This document shows, piece after piece, positions 1 to 8,700 of a DNA stretch of 28,042 nucleotides. Where the stretch lies: positions 233,882,375-233,910,416 of the forward strand of contig JBOZIK010000001.1 of assembly GCA_051453625.1 (NCBI GenBank), in the 5' to 3' direction. The stretch comes from Welwitschia mirabilis. Lineage: Eukaryota > Gnetophyta > Gnetopsida > Welwitschiales. Within the stretch, counting starts at the first letter, position 1. Each line of letters starts with the position of its first letter. Both the position numbers and the translations under genes were made by a program. Under the pieces are notes generated by a model. It worked only from the letters and a program-made list of their open reading frames with translations, was not told the DNA's origin and made no database searches.

Positions 1-477
1 ACCAACCAAGAGGCCCTTGGACTTAAACCCAATCCGACCGATTACAAGAGATCTAAGGAAAAGGAAAAAGAGATTGCTACCACTTTTATTCCTCTTAGCA
101 AGAACACAACACCACCCAACAAGGACGCTTCCAATGATCCTCCACCTCTCCCTACAGATGAGAGGTATCAGTTGCCTGCTTTAGCAAAAGTCCTTATCAA
201 GATGACTGAAGAAGAGAAGAAAAAGCCAGTATCTTAGTACAATGTAGTAGAAGACTTGAAGAACTATAAGGCCAACCTCTTTATTTTCGAGGTCTTACAG
301 ATGGACAAAGAACAAAGGAGCAAATTATCCTAGGCTTGCATGGCTACAGATGCTCAATGATTAGAGGACTCCCTTCTGAAGATGAACATTACTGAGTTGA
401 AGGCAAAGGCTGCCATTTTCACTGCTAAGAAAAAGGTACCACTTTTCTTGTTACATTGCATATGTTTGGCAAAAATG
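1..477 (+). pseudogene. Gypsy gag-protease linker remnant
   Basis: Frame 1 is open except for stops at about 235 (TAG), 331 (TAG) and 358 (TGA). It encodes a lysine- and glutamate-rich, proline-containing linker and then a segment with YNVVEDLKNY and FIFEVLQM. In plant Tat-like gypsy proteins a similar segment (YDV..HL....A.LSIYDALQM) lies just before the protease. A frameshift near 440-480 separates it from the protease frame. The window starts inside the coding region, so gag proper is missing. Confidence 0.7.
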
Positions 478-960
478 TTCATAACTGTCTTATAGATGCA
501 GGAGCCTTAGTGAATATCCTACACTCCGAAGTAGCTAAGTAGTTAGACCTTACCCTAGAAGAATGTAGCAAAACCGCAATCCAGTTAGATAGAACCAATG
601 TAAAGGTACAGGGCATCTTAAGAGATGTTAGGGTTCAACTAGCTATAGATTCCAAGGTGATGAGTGTAATAGAATTTTACATTGTGAACATCCTTGTGAT
701 TTATTGGGCCTTACGAAGCAGAGTTGGGTTGCCTCCCTCAACACAACCATTTTTTTTTTTACCACTCTCATATGTGGCTTCCTTGAAAGGGTGTTCCAAA
801 AAAGATCTCGTATTGAAAGGGAACCCTACTTGAAATATAATGTGAGGGCTTATGGTACAGAAAAGACTAACCTGGAAGAACCTATTCCAGACCCAGGAAC
901 ATACTTCTGCGATATCAAAGAGTCTACAAAAGCCCTGATATAGAGTGACCTTCCAAATAC
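478..960 (+). pseudogene. Gypsy aspartic protease remnant
   Basis: This is the retropepsin-like protease that would cut the gag-pol polyprotein. The active-site motif lies in codons 495-506 and reads LIDAGALVNIL. The family norm is LID(S/T/G)GA.VNI, so the residue after the catalytic Asp has changed to Ala. A TAG at about 538 sits where Gln is expected. After a frameshift near 690-705 the frame continues through QSWVASLNTT, the equivalent of the LLSRDW flap-side motif, and IEREPYLKYNV, then into the RNase H region. Inactive through frameshifts and stops. Confidence 0.8.
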
Positions 961-970
961 CTCTCCTAGT

Positions 971-1480
971 GAAACCTGGTCCCTGTTCTTTGCTAGAGCT
1001 ACTAATACTAAGGGTCGACGGGTAGGAGTAGGACAACCACCACTACTTGGATAGCCTTTACTAAGAGCCTTTAGGCTGGGGTTTCTTGCCTCTAATAATG
1101 TTACTGAATATAAGGACCTCATATAGACTTTCAAGGTAGCCCTCTAGAGGAAGGTCAAGAGAATCCACATTTTTAGAGATTTAAAAGTGGTTATCTAGCA
1201 GATTAAAGGGGAGTATCAAACCCATAATCCTATGTTAAAAAGCCTACACAGCCCAAGTCCTGGTTCTCCTGGGGCAATTTTAAGAATGGTCTCTTTCCCA
1301 GATTCCTAGGGGGCAGAACTCCCTGGCAGACAAACTCGCTGCTTTAGCTACCATAGCAAGACCACTAAATGATCTAGCTGTCCAAGGACTCCAGATTACC
1401 CTCTTTGCTGAGAGATTGATTCCTGATAGTGTCAGGGATTTTTAAGTCTTTGAAGGAGATGATCACATCTTAAGGCTTTT
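971..1480 (+). pseudogene. Extra RNase H domain located between protease and RT
   Basis: The frame from 971 reads ETWSLFFARATNTKG, then FRLGFLASNNVTEYKDLI, then KRIHIFRDLKVVI and QIKGEY. This matches the RVT_3 / archaeal-type RNase H pattern: W.(L/M)YFDGAS..G, FRL.F..TNN.AEYEAL, V.GDSQLV, Q..GEY. The first catalytic Asp (FDGA) has become Ala, while the Glu of EY and the Asp of the GDS-like motif remain. Its end, IPRGQNSLADKLAALAT (about 1300-1355), is in another frame. The following IPDSVRDF.VFEGDD stretch continues a linker that I recall from related plant polyproteins. TAG stops occur at about 1126, 1147 and 1195. The domain would degrade the RNA strand in RNA-DNA hybrids during reverse transcription. 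Confidence 0.8.
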
Positions 1481-1778
1481 GCAGAATCAAAAAGAGTTTC
1501 AGAAGTAGATTGTAGATGAGGACGAAGATGCTAAGAAAGATGGCCACTTCACAAAGATGGCATTTTGCAGTCGCGAACTAATAAGATTCCAGTTGGATTC
1601 ATCTAATTGGAAGTTCTTTGATTCGGAATTGGACCTACCCTTCCCCAGGAAGACAAAGAAGAGGAAGAGGTGAACTTAGTTCTCCTTAGATACTCTCAAT
1701 GATCAAAATAGGGAGAGTCTATTCTGCCCAAGAAAGACAAATGGTCCTTTCCCTCTGTCATGAGTCCAAGGGCATTTT
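1481..1778 (+). pseudogene. Gypsy RNase H-RT linker remnant
   Basis: Short charged stretches with many aspartates, glutamates and lysines are broken by stops and frameshifts. No catalytic motif is visible. The stretch ends just before the FAWSYEDL-type motif that opens the RT region. It is assigned as pol linker only from its position. Confidence 0.5.
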
Positions 1779-2500
1779 GCATGGTCCTATGAAGACTTGA
1801 AGGGATTCAATTTGGAAATTCTCACTCACACTACTTCACTCAAGAAGAACATCAAGCCCTTTCGACAGAGACAGAGAAGAGTTAATCCCATCGTAGAACC
1901 TTTGATCAAGAAAGAGGTTGACTAACTATTGTAGTCAGACATCATCTACCTAGTCACGCATTATCACTTGGTTAGCCAATCTGGTCTTAGCTAGGAAGAA
2001 GAGTGGAAAGACCTGCCTGTGTGTGGACTTTAGGAATCTAAATAGGGTGTCGGTAAAGGACAATTATTCCACTCCTACCATTGATAAGATTTTGAAGAAG
2101 ATACCTAGAGCAAAAATGTTTTCATTCTTGGATGGTTTTCCTAGATACAATCAGATCCAAGTGGATACTTCTGACCAGATCAGTGCAAGTTAACATTCAG
2201 CACTAAGTGGGAGACATTGCCTACAAGAGGATGTCGATTGCACTTATCAATGCTGTGCCACTTTCCAAAGAGCTATGGAAAACACACTGGCAGGACTGAT
2301 TAGGAAGTATATAGTTGTTTATCTAGACGATGTCATTGTCTATTCGAATAGGCAGGTAGACCATGTAGCTGATCTAAGGAAGATGTTCATGCGTTTCAGA
2401 GAATATGGAGTCTTCCTTAATCCTAAGAAAAGCAATGTTGCAGTCTCCTCCAGTAAGCTCCTCGGCTCTCTCATCTTAGACTAAGGAATCGGATTAGATC
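1779..2500 (+). pseudogene. Gypsy reverse transcriptase remnant
   Basis: The region opens with AWSYEDLKGFNLEILTH and KPFRQRQRRVNPI, both standard just before a gypsy RT. The core follows with VCVDFRNLNRVSVKDNYSTP (fingers), then FSFLDGFPRYNQIQV (motif A, with a catalytic Asp). The active-site YLDD is at 2320-2331, followed by LNPKKS and KLLGSLI. These motifs fall in at least three frames, with TAG or TGA stops near 1921, 1935 and 2482. The stretch from about 2180 to 2270 has a small indel, so the FG(L/M).NAPATFQ motif is only partly readable. All key residues I can check are present, but the frame is broken. Confidence 0.9.
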
Positions 2501-3140
2501 GAGAGAGAGACTAGGTTATATAGAAAAGACCTCTTTCTGGATCCCTTAAGGAGTAAGAAAGACCAACGTCGTGAGGAGATTCATTCGAGGGTTCGCTACG
2601 ATAGTGGCCCCTATCATGTCGTTATTAAACAAGAACACCCCATTCATTTGGTCATCGGAAGGGAAGAAGGCATTCAAGTTGATCAAGAAGGCTATAGCTG
2701 CCTCACCATGGTTAGTTAGTTTAGACTTCTCCAAGGAGTTATTCATTTACACATGTGCCTCTGATGCCACGATCGTTGCCGTTCTCACATAGAAGACAGA
2801 AGACCTAGAGGGTGTGCATAGTGAATGCTCTATCTCCTCATAAGCAAACAATTCAAGGACATGGAGCTATCTTATCATTATCCAGAGAAGCAAGCCTTCA
2901 CTCTTATTAAGGCCCTGAAATGATTCTACCATTATATCTTGGGGGCCAAAGTCTGTGGTATAGTCATAGAGCCAACAGTGAGATTTCTACTGGGAGAAAA
3001 AGAAATCTGAACTCGAGGAGAGCGAAATGGGTCTGTAAGTTGCAAGAATATGATATCTAGCTCTCTCCTACCAAGCCAGTCAGAGGGAGGGGTTTGGCAA
3101 CATACCTCTTGACAACCCAATCTGAAGAAGAGTCTTAGCC
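2501..3140 (+). pseudogene. Native gypsy RNase H (RT connection) remnant, catalytic Asp missing
   Basis: After the RT, RRFIRGFATIVAPI and FIWSSEGKKAFKLIKKAI give the usual RT-RNase H junction. ELFIYTCASDATIVAVL matches the RT_RNaseH start (Y.DASD..IGAVL..), but Cys stands where the first catalytic Asp is expected. The end, RRAKWVCKLQEYDI and KPVRGRGLATYLL (about 3020-3110), matches R.AKW.L.LQE(F/Y)D......K.VKGQ.LA..L. Stop codons at about 2790 (TAG after AVLT) and 3058 (TAG after EYDI) sit at expected Gln positions. In related elements, as I recall them, this domain is also degenerate and the upstream RNase H is thought to do the work. Confidence 0.8.
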
Positions 3141-3369
3141 AGGTGAGACCTACCCCTTTCCTATTATCTTGGTTAAATTCTTAGTCGACTTATAGTATAA
3201 ATCCATCTACCTTTACTTATATGACTGAATCCTATCAGAGAACACCTCCATATCATTCAGAAAGGTATTTACAGCAAGAGCGACCAGGTCCATGATTAAG
3301 AATGGAGTCCTCTTCTTTTGAAACTACGATGAAGTCTACGTCCAATGCATCACCTGGGACGAAGTCAGA

Positions 3370-4445
3370 TAGCTATTACAAGAGTTTCATGATAAGATAG
3401 TCAAAGGGCACACTTTCGCCGCTAGACTACTTATGACACAAATTATGCAGGTGGGATATTAGTGGCCTATGATGGTAAGGGATGCTTTTATTCATGCCCA
3501 GAGATGTGACGTTTGCCAACATTCCAGTTCCAAAGATAGGAACGCAACTTTGCTCCTTCTTCCCATCCTAGAGACTCGGCCCTTTGCCAACTGGGCATTG
3601 GACTATATTAGGAAGATTTATTCCCCTTCTTCTACAAGACACTTGTTTATCCTCACAACTACATATTAGAGCATGAGGTGGATGGAAGCGGATGCAATAA
3701 GTCAATCCATCACCTTCATCAGGGTTGCAGGATGGTACTACAACAATTGGATTTATCTCAAGATCTGCACAAACGACTACCCTTAGGGAAATGGCCTAGC
3801 AGAGTCTTTTAATAGGAATTTGCTGACAAAAATGAAAAAGACAGTAATCGCAGCATCCTTCCCCTCCCCAATAGGAGGAGAAGAGACCACAGACTGATAT
3901 GAAGGTATGGAGTCTGCTTTTGAGAAGAGACGAAGAAGCTAGCATATCGTCAGCAGGTATTCCCTGTGGGCCTACAGATTGAGACAAAAGACTAGCATCC
4001 AATCTAGCCCCTACTACCTAGTGGATGGCCAAAGACCCTACCTCGCCATTCTGTTCGCCTAGAAATGTATGATTTCATGGGAGCATACCTAACTAGCTAA
4101 CCCCCTTAGAAGTTCTATCAGATAGGATGCTGGCTCTCTTGGAATTACAAGATACTTGGGACGAAGCCCTCCACGTAATGTTAAGGCACTAGATGATTGT
4201 TAAACGAGCATTTGACAAATGGGAAACTATGAAAGGCTTCAATATCGTAGATCTGGTGCTAGTAAGGATTCAGGTTGTCGACAAGATCAAAGGACATTAG
4301 AAATTTGCCCTTCTCTAGTTGAGACCTTACTAAATCTCATCATTCATAGGGGGCCAAGACAATATGATTGTCGACTTTCAAGGGAAAGAGCTCCTTGACA
4401 CACATAACGACTATGACCTCCGCCACTATGTCAAAGCTCTTCTGG
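3370..4445 (+). pseudogene. Gypsy integrase remnant with deletion in the catalytic core
   Basis: The HHCC zinc finger is visible: His at about 3388 and 3409, and Cys codons at 3505 and 3514 (RCDVCQ). The core starts at ANWALDYI with the first Asp at 3601-3603. NGLAESFNRNLLTKMKK (about 3789-3840) carries the Glu. The stretch around the second Asp seems lost: WIYLKICTNDYP joins almost directly to a stop and GNGLAE. The C-terminal part reads LALLELQDTWDEAL, GFNIVDLVLVRI, FIGGQDNMIVDFQGKEL and LRHYV, which is the usual end. TAG replaces expected Gln before WP (about 3461) and before GNGLAE (3784). It would insert the cDNA into the genome if intact. Confidence 0.85.
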
Positions 4446-4729
4446 GTTTCTCCCAAGGGTAAAGTTCCTTTCCCTTTCTGAATACCTTGTACATAGTGAG
4501 TTAGTAGTTTTACTTTGTTTTCCAAGTTTTCTTAAGTAGTAGAGCTAGTACATAGCAGAGTTAGCAAAAGTCAGAAGCATAGAGTTTCCAAAAGAGCAGA
4601 AGACTTTCTCTTAAAAGAGAAGAGGTCGCTATTATATAAAGGCAAAGGCATGCCTATTTACAACTCTTAGGATGAAATTAGGAGGCTTCAGCAAAGTAGA
4701 ACCTAGACAAACAATACAACAGAGGAGCT
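4446..4729. other. Spacer between pol and the antisense gene
   Basis: No coding frame of note is seen in this stretch. TATATAA occurs at about 4633 on both strands, followed on the + side by a purine-rich run. An imperfect palindrome of TCTCTT/AAGAGA type lies near 4606-4626. It probably holds the 3' ends of the sense and antisense transcripts, but that is inference from position only. Confidence 0.35.
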
Positions 4730-5155
4730 TTAAGAACTCTCATTAGAATTTCGGGAGACATCATCTTCGTTGCCACTTGGACGGTCTTTCGAACTCGTAG
4801 GAGGAGTGGGAGGGATTTGCACCCACACAAGTTCAGTTGGGATTTACTTATTTCCCCACCTACTTCTCTATTAGTTTGTGTAGGGTCTTCCTTACTTTAT
4901 GGCTCCTACTCAGCTCCACCTTTAATCTGGCAAGTTTCCCTTTGGATTTGGAGGCTTCCTTTTCTATCGCCATGGCCCTTCTTTCAATCTCCTTCACCTG
5001 ACATTAAGCCTTAGCCTCCCTAGCCTAAGACTCCTCCAACTCACACCTCCTGTCATTATTATATTGTCTCTTTAGATTTGATAGCCCCATCACTATATAT
5101 CTAGCCACCTTAGAGGAGAACTCCTCCTCTCGGTCAGGTGGAGAGCAATCTCTCC

Positions 5156-5238
5156 CTAAAAGAAAGAAAGGGGTGATAGCTATCATAGTTTGGCTAGACA
5201 AATGTATAGATGCAAGGGAAAGGAAATTATCTACTTAC
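5156..5238 (-). other. Intron 2 of the antisense gene
   Basis: The 83-bp intron has a perfect donor (CAT|GTAAGT at 5239/5238) and a pyrimidine-rich acceptor (CTTTCTTTCTTTTAG at 5156). The left codon base T and the right GG make TGG, so the join keeps the reading frame of both exons. Its length is typical of a short plant intron. Confidence 0.7.
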
Positions 5239-5304
5239 ATGGAGAAGGCATCACATCTTGGGTGGGCTCCACCTCCTTTGGGAGCATAGTCTTCCCTTTA
5301 CTGC

Positions 5305-5511
5305 CTGAGCCAGAAACCCCTTATTGGAGTAAAAAAACAAAAACAAAAAACAAAAAAAACAAAAAAACAAAAAAAAAAAAAAGGAAGAAAGGGGGAAAAA
5401 CAACTCTCCCATGTAATGATACCAACTCCTCCTCCCTGTAGAAGAAAAGCTATCTTTCAAAAGGCAAAAAGGAAAGATCCAACAAAAGACAAGAGAGAAA
5501 GATAAATCTAC
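5305..5511 (-). other. Intron 1 of the antisense gene
   Basis: The 207-bp intron has donor TCTG|GTAGAT and acceptor TTTCTGGCTCAG|GC. It contains a T/G tract of about 60 bp on the minus strand (A-rich on the +, about 5330-5385). The frame before it is open (DDDEVAILEEMS) and continues after it with SKGKTMLPKEV through a split Gly codon. The donor is weaker than that of intron 2. Confidence 0.6.
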
Positions 5512-6212
5512 CAGACATCTCTTCCAATATTGCTACTTCATCATCATCCAATAGAGGACATCATTGGACTTCCACTTCCTTTCCTTTGGCTAATGAAGCT
5601 TTGGCGGAAGAGAAGGCTTTACCCTTTGTCAGGAAGTTTGCAACATTAGTTTGTATTTTATTTGTGAAGAAGTTGCGTTCATCCTTCTGATTGTCTGGGG
5701 AGACGTATAACTTCTCTAGCTTGACTTCTTTATGGTATAAACTAGTGTCAAGGAAGGAATGGGAGCCCAGAGTAGCTTCCCTGCCCTTGGGGAGAGACAT
5801 GACATTCTCCTCGTGTCAACCTACTCCCAGACCGGACTCTCATGACCTGGGCATAGAATGTAGCCACACACTTGGTCTTCTCATTCTTTTGGTAGTCGGT
5901 CAGATTCGTCGACACCTTCTCTTTCACTAACTCTGTCTAGGTGTACTCGGTTCCATGCGCTACCAATTCGCACATAGCCTCAAGGAATACTTGAGGGATG
6001 TGCATCCCCTTGTCAAAGAGGATCAACCTAGAATACTCAAAGAGAGACATCGATCTAACCGACTCACAAAGGAGATAGACCAGGATTCTTTCTCACTCCT
6101 CATCTCCTCAGCGAAGACTTCTAACAATTTCCATTCTCCCAATAGGTTTAGGAGCTTGTTCGAGACAATTCCTTGAATCGTTTGAACATTTGGTTGATTC
6201 TTGGAGGGAAGA

Positions 6213-6290
6213 TTAAACATCTAGCTAATATTATTCATGAACACAGGGACGATTAAACATGTGGCCAATATCATTCACAAACACAGGGAC
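6213..6290. repeat. 40-bp tandem duplication in antisense exon 1
   Basis: Two adjacent units of about 40 bp share GATTAAACAT, then (A)TATTATTCA or the variant ATATCATTCA, then ACACAGGGAC. They differ at several bases, so the duplication is not recent. It breaks the antisense frame between the MFNRP and MFNLPSKNQP stretches. Confidence 0.7.
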
Positions 6291-6529
6291 CTGGATGTGA
6301 GTTGGATTTGACAACCCAGGGATGTAAACACAAGGGAACCAACTCTTCCTTTCTACTGAATCCTACTAGGAGATGATATCTTCCACTTGGGCTAGAGCCG
6401 GCTTGAAAACTGGGAAGACTACTGACTCATATAGCCTAGCTTGTTGCAGGCTCTCAGCTAATGCTTTATCCTCCTCAAGAAACTGAAGAAGGGACTACTT
6501 ATCCACAGTAGCATATTTTCTCCCTTCCT

Positions 6530-7190
6530 TCTTCCCTCTAGTGCACCCTGTGATCCACTGATATAGGTAACTGACAGTGTGAGTCATCCCAACAGGGTCT
6601 GAAGGACAATAGGACTCCATTTCAAGGGAAGGGTTTAAGATGCAGAAAATCTAAGAAGAACTACTCTAAAAGAAGAAATTAGGATGGAAGTAAGAACCCG
6701 CCTTTAGCAAAGGAAGATGGAGTCCCTTGGCTTCTTTTTGTACTCCACCAGGAAGATTTGATCTTCAAGGTGATCTTGGAGGATTGGCTGGCCATTTGGT
6801 AATCACATGCTCAAAATTTCACAAACTGACAGAGAATTCAAGGAAATCTGACAGCTGGCAAGTGTAAAAATGAGGAGTTACGCCCTCTTTTTATAAAGGA
6901 AGGCTAGGGTTTAGTTTACTTAAGCCATGAATTTACTTTTATTACACCATTAATCTTCGTGGCATCTTAACCTCTCAATAATCTTCTTTCCTGTTATGTG
7001 GATCCCTGGTGATTGGTAAGTATTGGAAACTTACCTGACCCCTAGATGCTGGGGGATTCCTTTTTTGTCTCGCTCAACCCCTTGTCCTTTTTTCCCCCCT
7101 TCTTTCCTCTTCCTCCTCCTTTTCTCTCCCTTTCTTTCTTTCTTTCCTTCTTTTTCCTTTTTCTCCAACTCTTTCTTCTTCTTTGTACTT
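6530..7190. repeat. Copy 1 of LTR/antisense-promoter module
   Basis: This 0.65-kb block is homologous to 10555-11250. Shared landmarks in the same order are the start of the antisense gene (CTCCATTTCAAGGGAA), AACTACTCTAAAAG, TCAAAATTTCACAAACT, TTTTTATAAAGGAAGGCTAG, ATTACTTTTATTA-like stretches, CTCGCTCAACCCCT and a long pyrimidine tract. It lacks about 100 bp present in copy 2 after the TATA region. It is cut on the right by the N gap. It may be the start of the 3' LTR or a 3' untranslated module plus LTR. Confidence 0.75.
6888..6912 (-). promoter_or_regulatory. TATA box and telo-box of the antisense gene
   Basis: The minus strand reads AAACCCTAG (6912-6904), a plant telo-box, then TATAAAAA (6895-6888). 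The TATA box is about 270 bases before the antisense ATG, leaving an untranslated leader of about 240 bases. The + strand also reads TATAAA here (6892-6897), so the site could serve as LTR promoter in the sense direction or as a two-way promoter. The same block is conserved in the second copy at 10859-10881. Confidence 0.5.
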
Positions 7191-7290
7191 NNNNNNNNNN
7201 NNNNNNNNNNNNNNNNNNNNNNNNNNNNNNNNNNNNNNNNNNNNNNNNNNNNNNNNNNNNNNNNNNNNNNNNNNNNNNNNNNNNNNNNNN
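7191..7290. other. Assembly gap of 100 N
   Basis: Exactly 100 N bases, the usual placeholder for a gap of unknown size. The gypsy-derived pyrimidine tract on the left and copia integrase on the right are not known to be adjacent. Frames running through it are not real. Confidence 0.99.
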
Positions 7291-7880
7291 GAAAGGGACA
7301 AAAAGAGTCTTAATAGAAATGTCCAGGACCATGTTAAGTGATCAATCTTTGTCTCAACGTTTTTGGGTAGAAGCAGTTAATATGACCTGTTACATTAGCA
7401 ATAGAGTTTTTCTAAGACCCAACACAAGCAAAACTTCATATGAGTTGTGGCATGTCAAAAGACCTACCGTAAGCTATTTCAAAGTGTTTGGAAGCAAGTG
7501 CTTGGTTCTTAAAGATAATTGAGAAACTGGAAAATTTGAATTCAAAGCTAATGAAGTAATATTTTTGGGTTACTCCACGACAAGCAAGGCTTGCAGAGCG
7601 TATAACAAAATGTCATGCAAAGTTGAGGAAACAGTTCTTGTCAAGATTGATGATAGTAATAAAGTCGAAATAACTATAGATAAAGATGACAAAGATATTG
7701 TTGAAATGACCAATCCTAAGAGTAGCAATGAATCAACATCCAATGAAGATTGTCAATCTCAAAAACATACTACTCTACCATTGAGAACTAAAACAGATCA
7801 TCTACAAGAAAATATTCTAAATAACCCAGATCAAGAAACTACGACTAGAAGTGGAAAGAGCGTAAGTAACAACTTTCTAT
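7291..7880 (+). pseudogene. Copia integrase C-terminal part and linker
   Basis: The frame after the gap reads SRTMLSDQSLSQRFWVEAVN, then CYISNRVFLRP and TSYELWHVKRPTVSYFKVFG. This is the standard copia integrase end (ARTML....L...FWAEA.....Y..NR...R....KTPYE...GKKP....L..FGC). A TGA at about 7520 interrupts it, and the same frame class continues with VIFLGYSTTSKACRAYN, as expected (F.GYS..SKAYR..N). The Asp/Ser-rich linker leads to the RT, with TRSGKSVSN as in other copia pols. Confidence 0.85.
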
Positions 7881-7899
7881 GTTTCTTATCATCCTTGGA

Positions 7900-8700
7900 A
7901 CCCAAAACTTTTCAAGAAGCTGAACAAGATGAATCTTGGATGTTGGCTATGCAACAAGAACTAAATCAGTCTGAAAGTAATAAGGTTTGGGATCTTGTGC
8001 CTACTCCAAAGGGTAAACACATAATTGGAACAAAATGGGTTTTCAAGAATAAAAGGGATGAAAATCATAATGTTGTTCAAAACAAAGCTAGATTAGTTGC
8101 TTAAGGGTATAGTCAACAAGAAGGGATAGACTATGGCAAAATTTTGCCTTTGTAGCTAGACTTGAAGCCATAAGAATGTTGCTCGCTTTTGCTTGCTATC
8201 ATAAGATAAGACTATAGTAGATGGCTGTTAAGAGTGCATTTCTAAATGGATATATCAATGAAGAAGTTTATGTGGCTTAACCACTAGGATTTATTGGTTC
8301 AAAATTTCCAAATCACGTATACAAACTCAACAAGGCATTATATGGCCTCAAACAAGCCCCAAGAGCTTGGTTTGAGAGATTAATCACCTTCTTGACATCT
8401 AATGGCTTTTCAAAAGGCGATGGTGCTTCTACATTGTTTAAAAGAGAAAGGACTGTTATGCTTATTATTCAAATGTATATATAGATGATATTGTTTTTGG
8501 AGCAACGAGAGATAATCTAGTCATTAACTTTGCCAACCTTATGCAAAGTGAATTCGAAATGAGTCTCATGGGTGAATTAAATTTCTTTTTGGGATTTAAA
8601 TCAGACAAACGCAAGATGGGATATTCATAAGCAGACCAAATACATTCAAGAAATGTTGGAAAAATATGAAATGAGCAATGTCAAGTATACCAAACTCCTC
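7900..8700 (+). pseudogene. Copia reverse transcriptase remnant
   Basis: The start AEQDESWMLAMQQELNQ, VWDLVPTPKG and GTKWVFKNKRDE...NKARLVA is the RVT_2 opening. KSAFLNGYINEEVYV, GF...YKLNKALYGLKQAPRAW follow. The active site is YIDDIVFGAT (about 8475-8505), intact but in a shifted frame, then SEFEMSLMGELNFFLG. The stop at 8102-8104 (TAA) replaces Gln in LVAQGY, TAG at 8218 replaces Gln in the YQMDVK motif, and TAA at 8278-8280 replaces Gln before PLGF. Confidence 0.9.

Larger units (their letters stand above)
4730..6620 (-). pseudogene. Antisense spliced gene inside the gypsy element, unknown function
   Basis: This is a minus-strand coding region with an ATG at 6620-6618 (start MESYCPSDPVG). 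Exon 1 runs 6620 to 5512 and includes QWITGCTRGKKEGRKYATVD, SWFPCVYIPGLSNPTHIQVP, LFDKGMHIPQVFLEAMCELV and AKASLAKGKEVEVQ. Intron 1 is 5511-5305 (GTAGAT...CTCAG, with a long poly-T tract). Exon 2 is 5304-5239 (SKGKTMLPKEVEP). Intron 2 is 5238-5156 (GTAAGT...TTTCTTTTAG). Exon 3 is 5155 to 4730, rich in Glu, Lys and Arg and probably a coiled coil, with a tail SGNEDDVSRNSNESS before TAA at 4732-4730. Both introns are phase 1 and keep the frame. Roughly 500 codons are implied. Stops, a 40-bp duplication and frameshifts show decay. Antisense genes are known from some Tat-lineage elements (Grande gene23), but I cannot show homology. Alternatively it is a captured host gene. Confidence 0.65.
1..7190 (+). 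mobile_element. Decayed Ty3/gypsy LTR retrotransposon (Tat-like), 3' two thirds
   Basis: The region reads, on the + strand, as the end of gag, protease, an RNase H, reverse transcriptase, a second RNase H and integrase, followed by a long 3' region that holds an antisense gene. Many frameshifts and stops make it non-functional. The 5' LTR and most of gag lie outside the window. The 3' LTR start is not certain; it is either near 6530 or downstream of 6620, and the LTR runs into the N gap at 7191. The extra RNase H and the antisense gene both point to the Tat/Ogre/Grande branch of plant gypsy elements. That placement comes from knowledge of the family and was not tested by a tree. Confidence 0.85.

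Noticed and set aside
5190-5441. Lys/Asn-rich + strand ORF
   Set aside because: It translates the A-rich complement of the poly-T intron of the antisense gene.
7023-7522. Open frames running through the N gap on both strands
   Set aside because: They are made of N codons and low-complexity pyrimidine sequence. Only the part after 7290 is real copia integrase.
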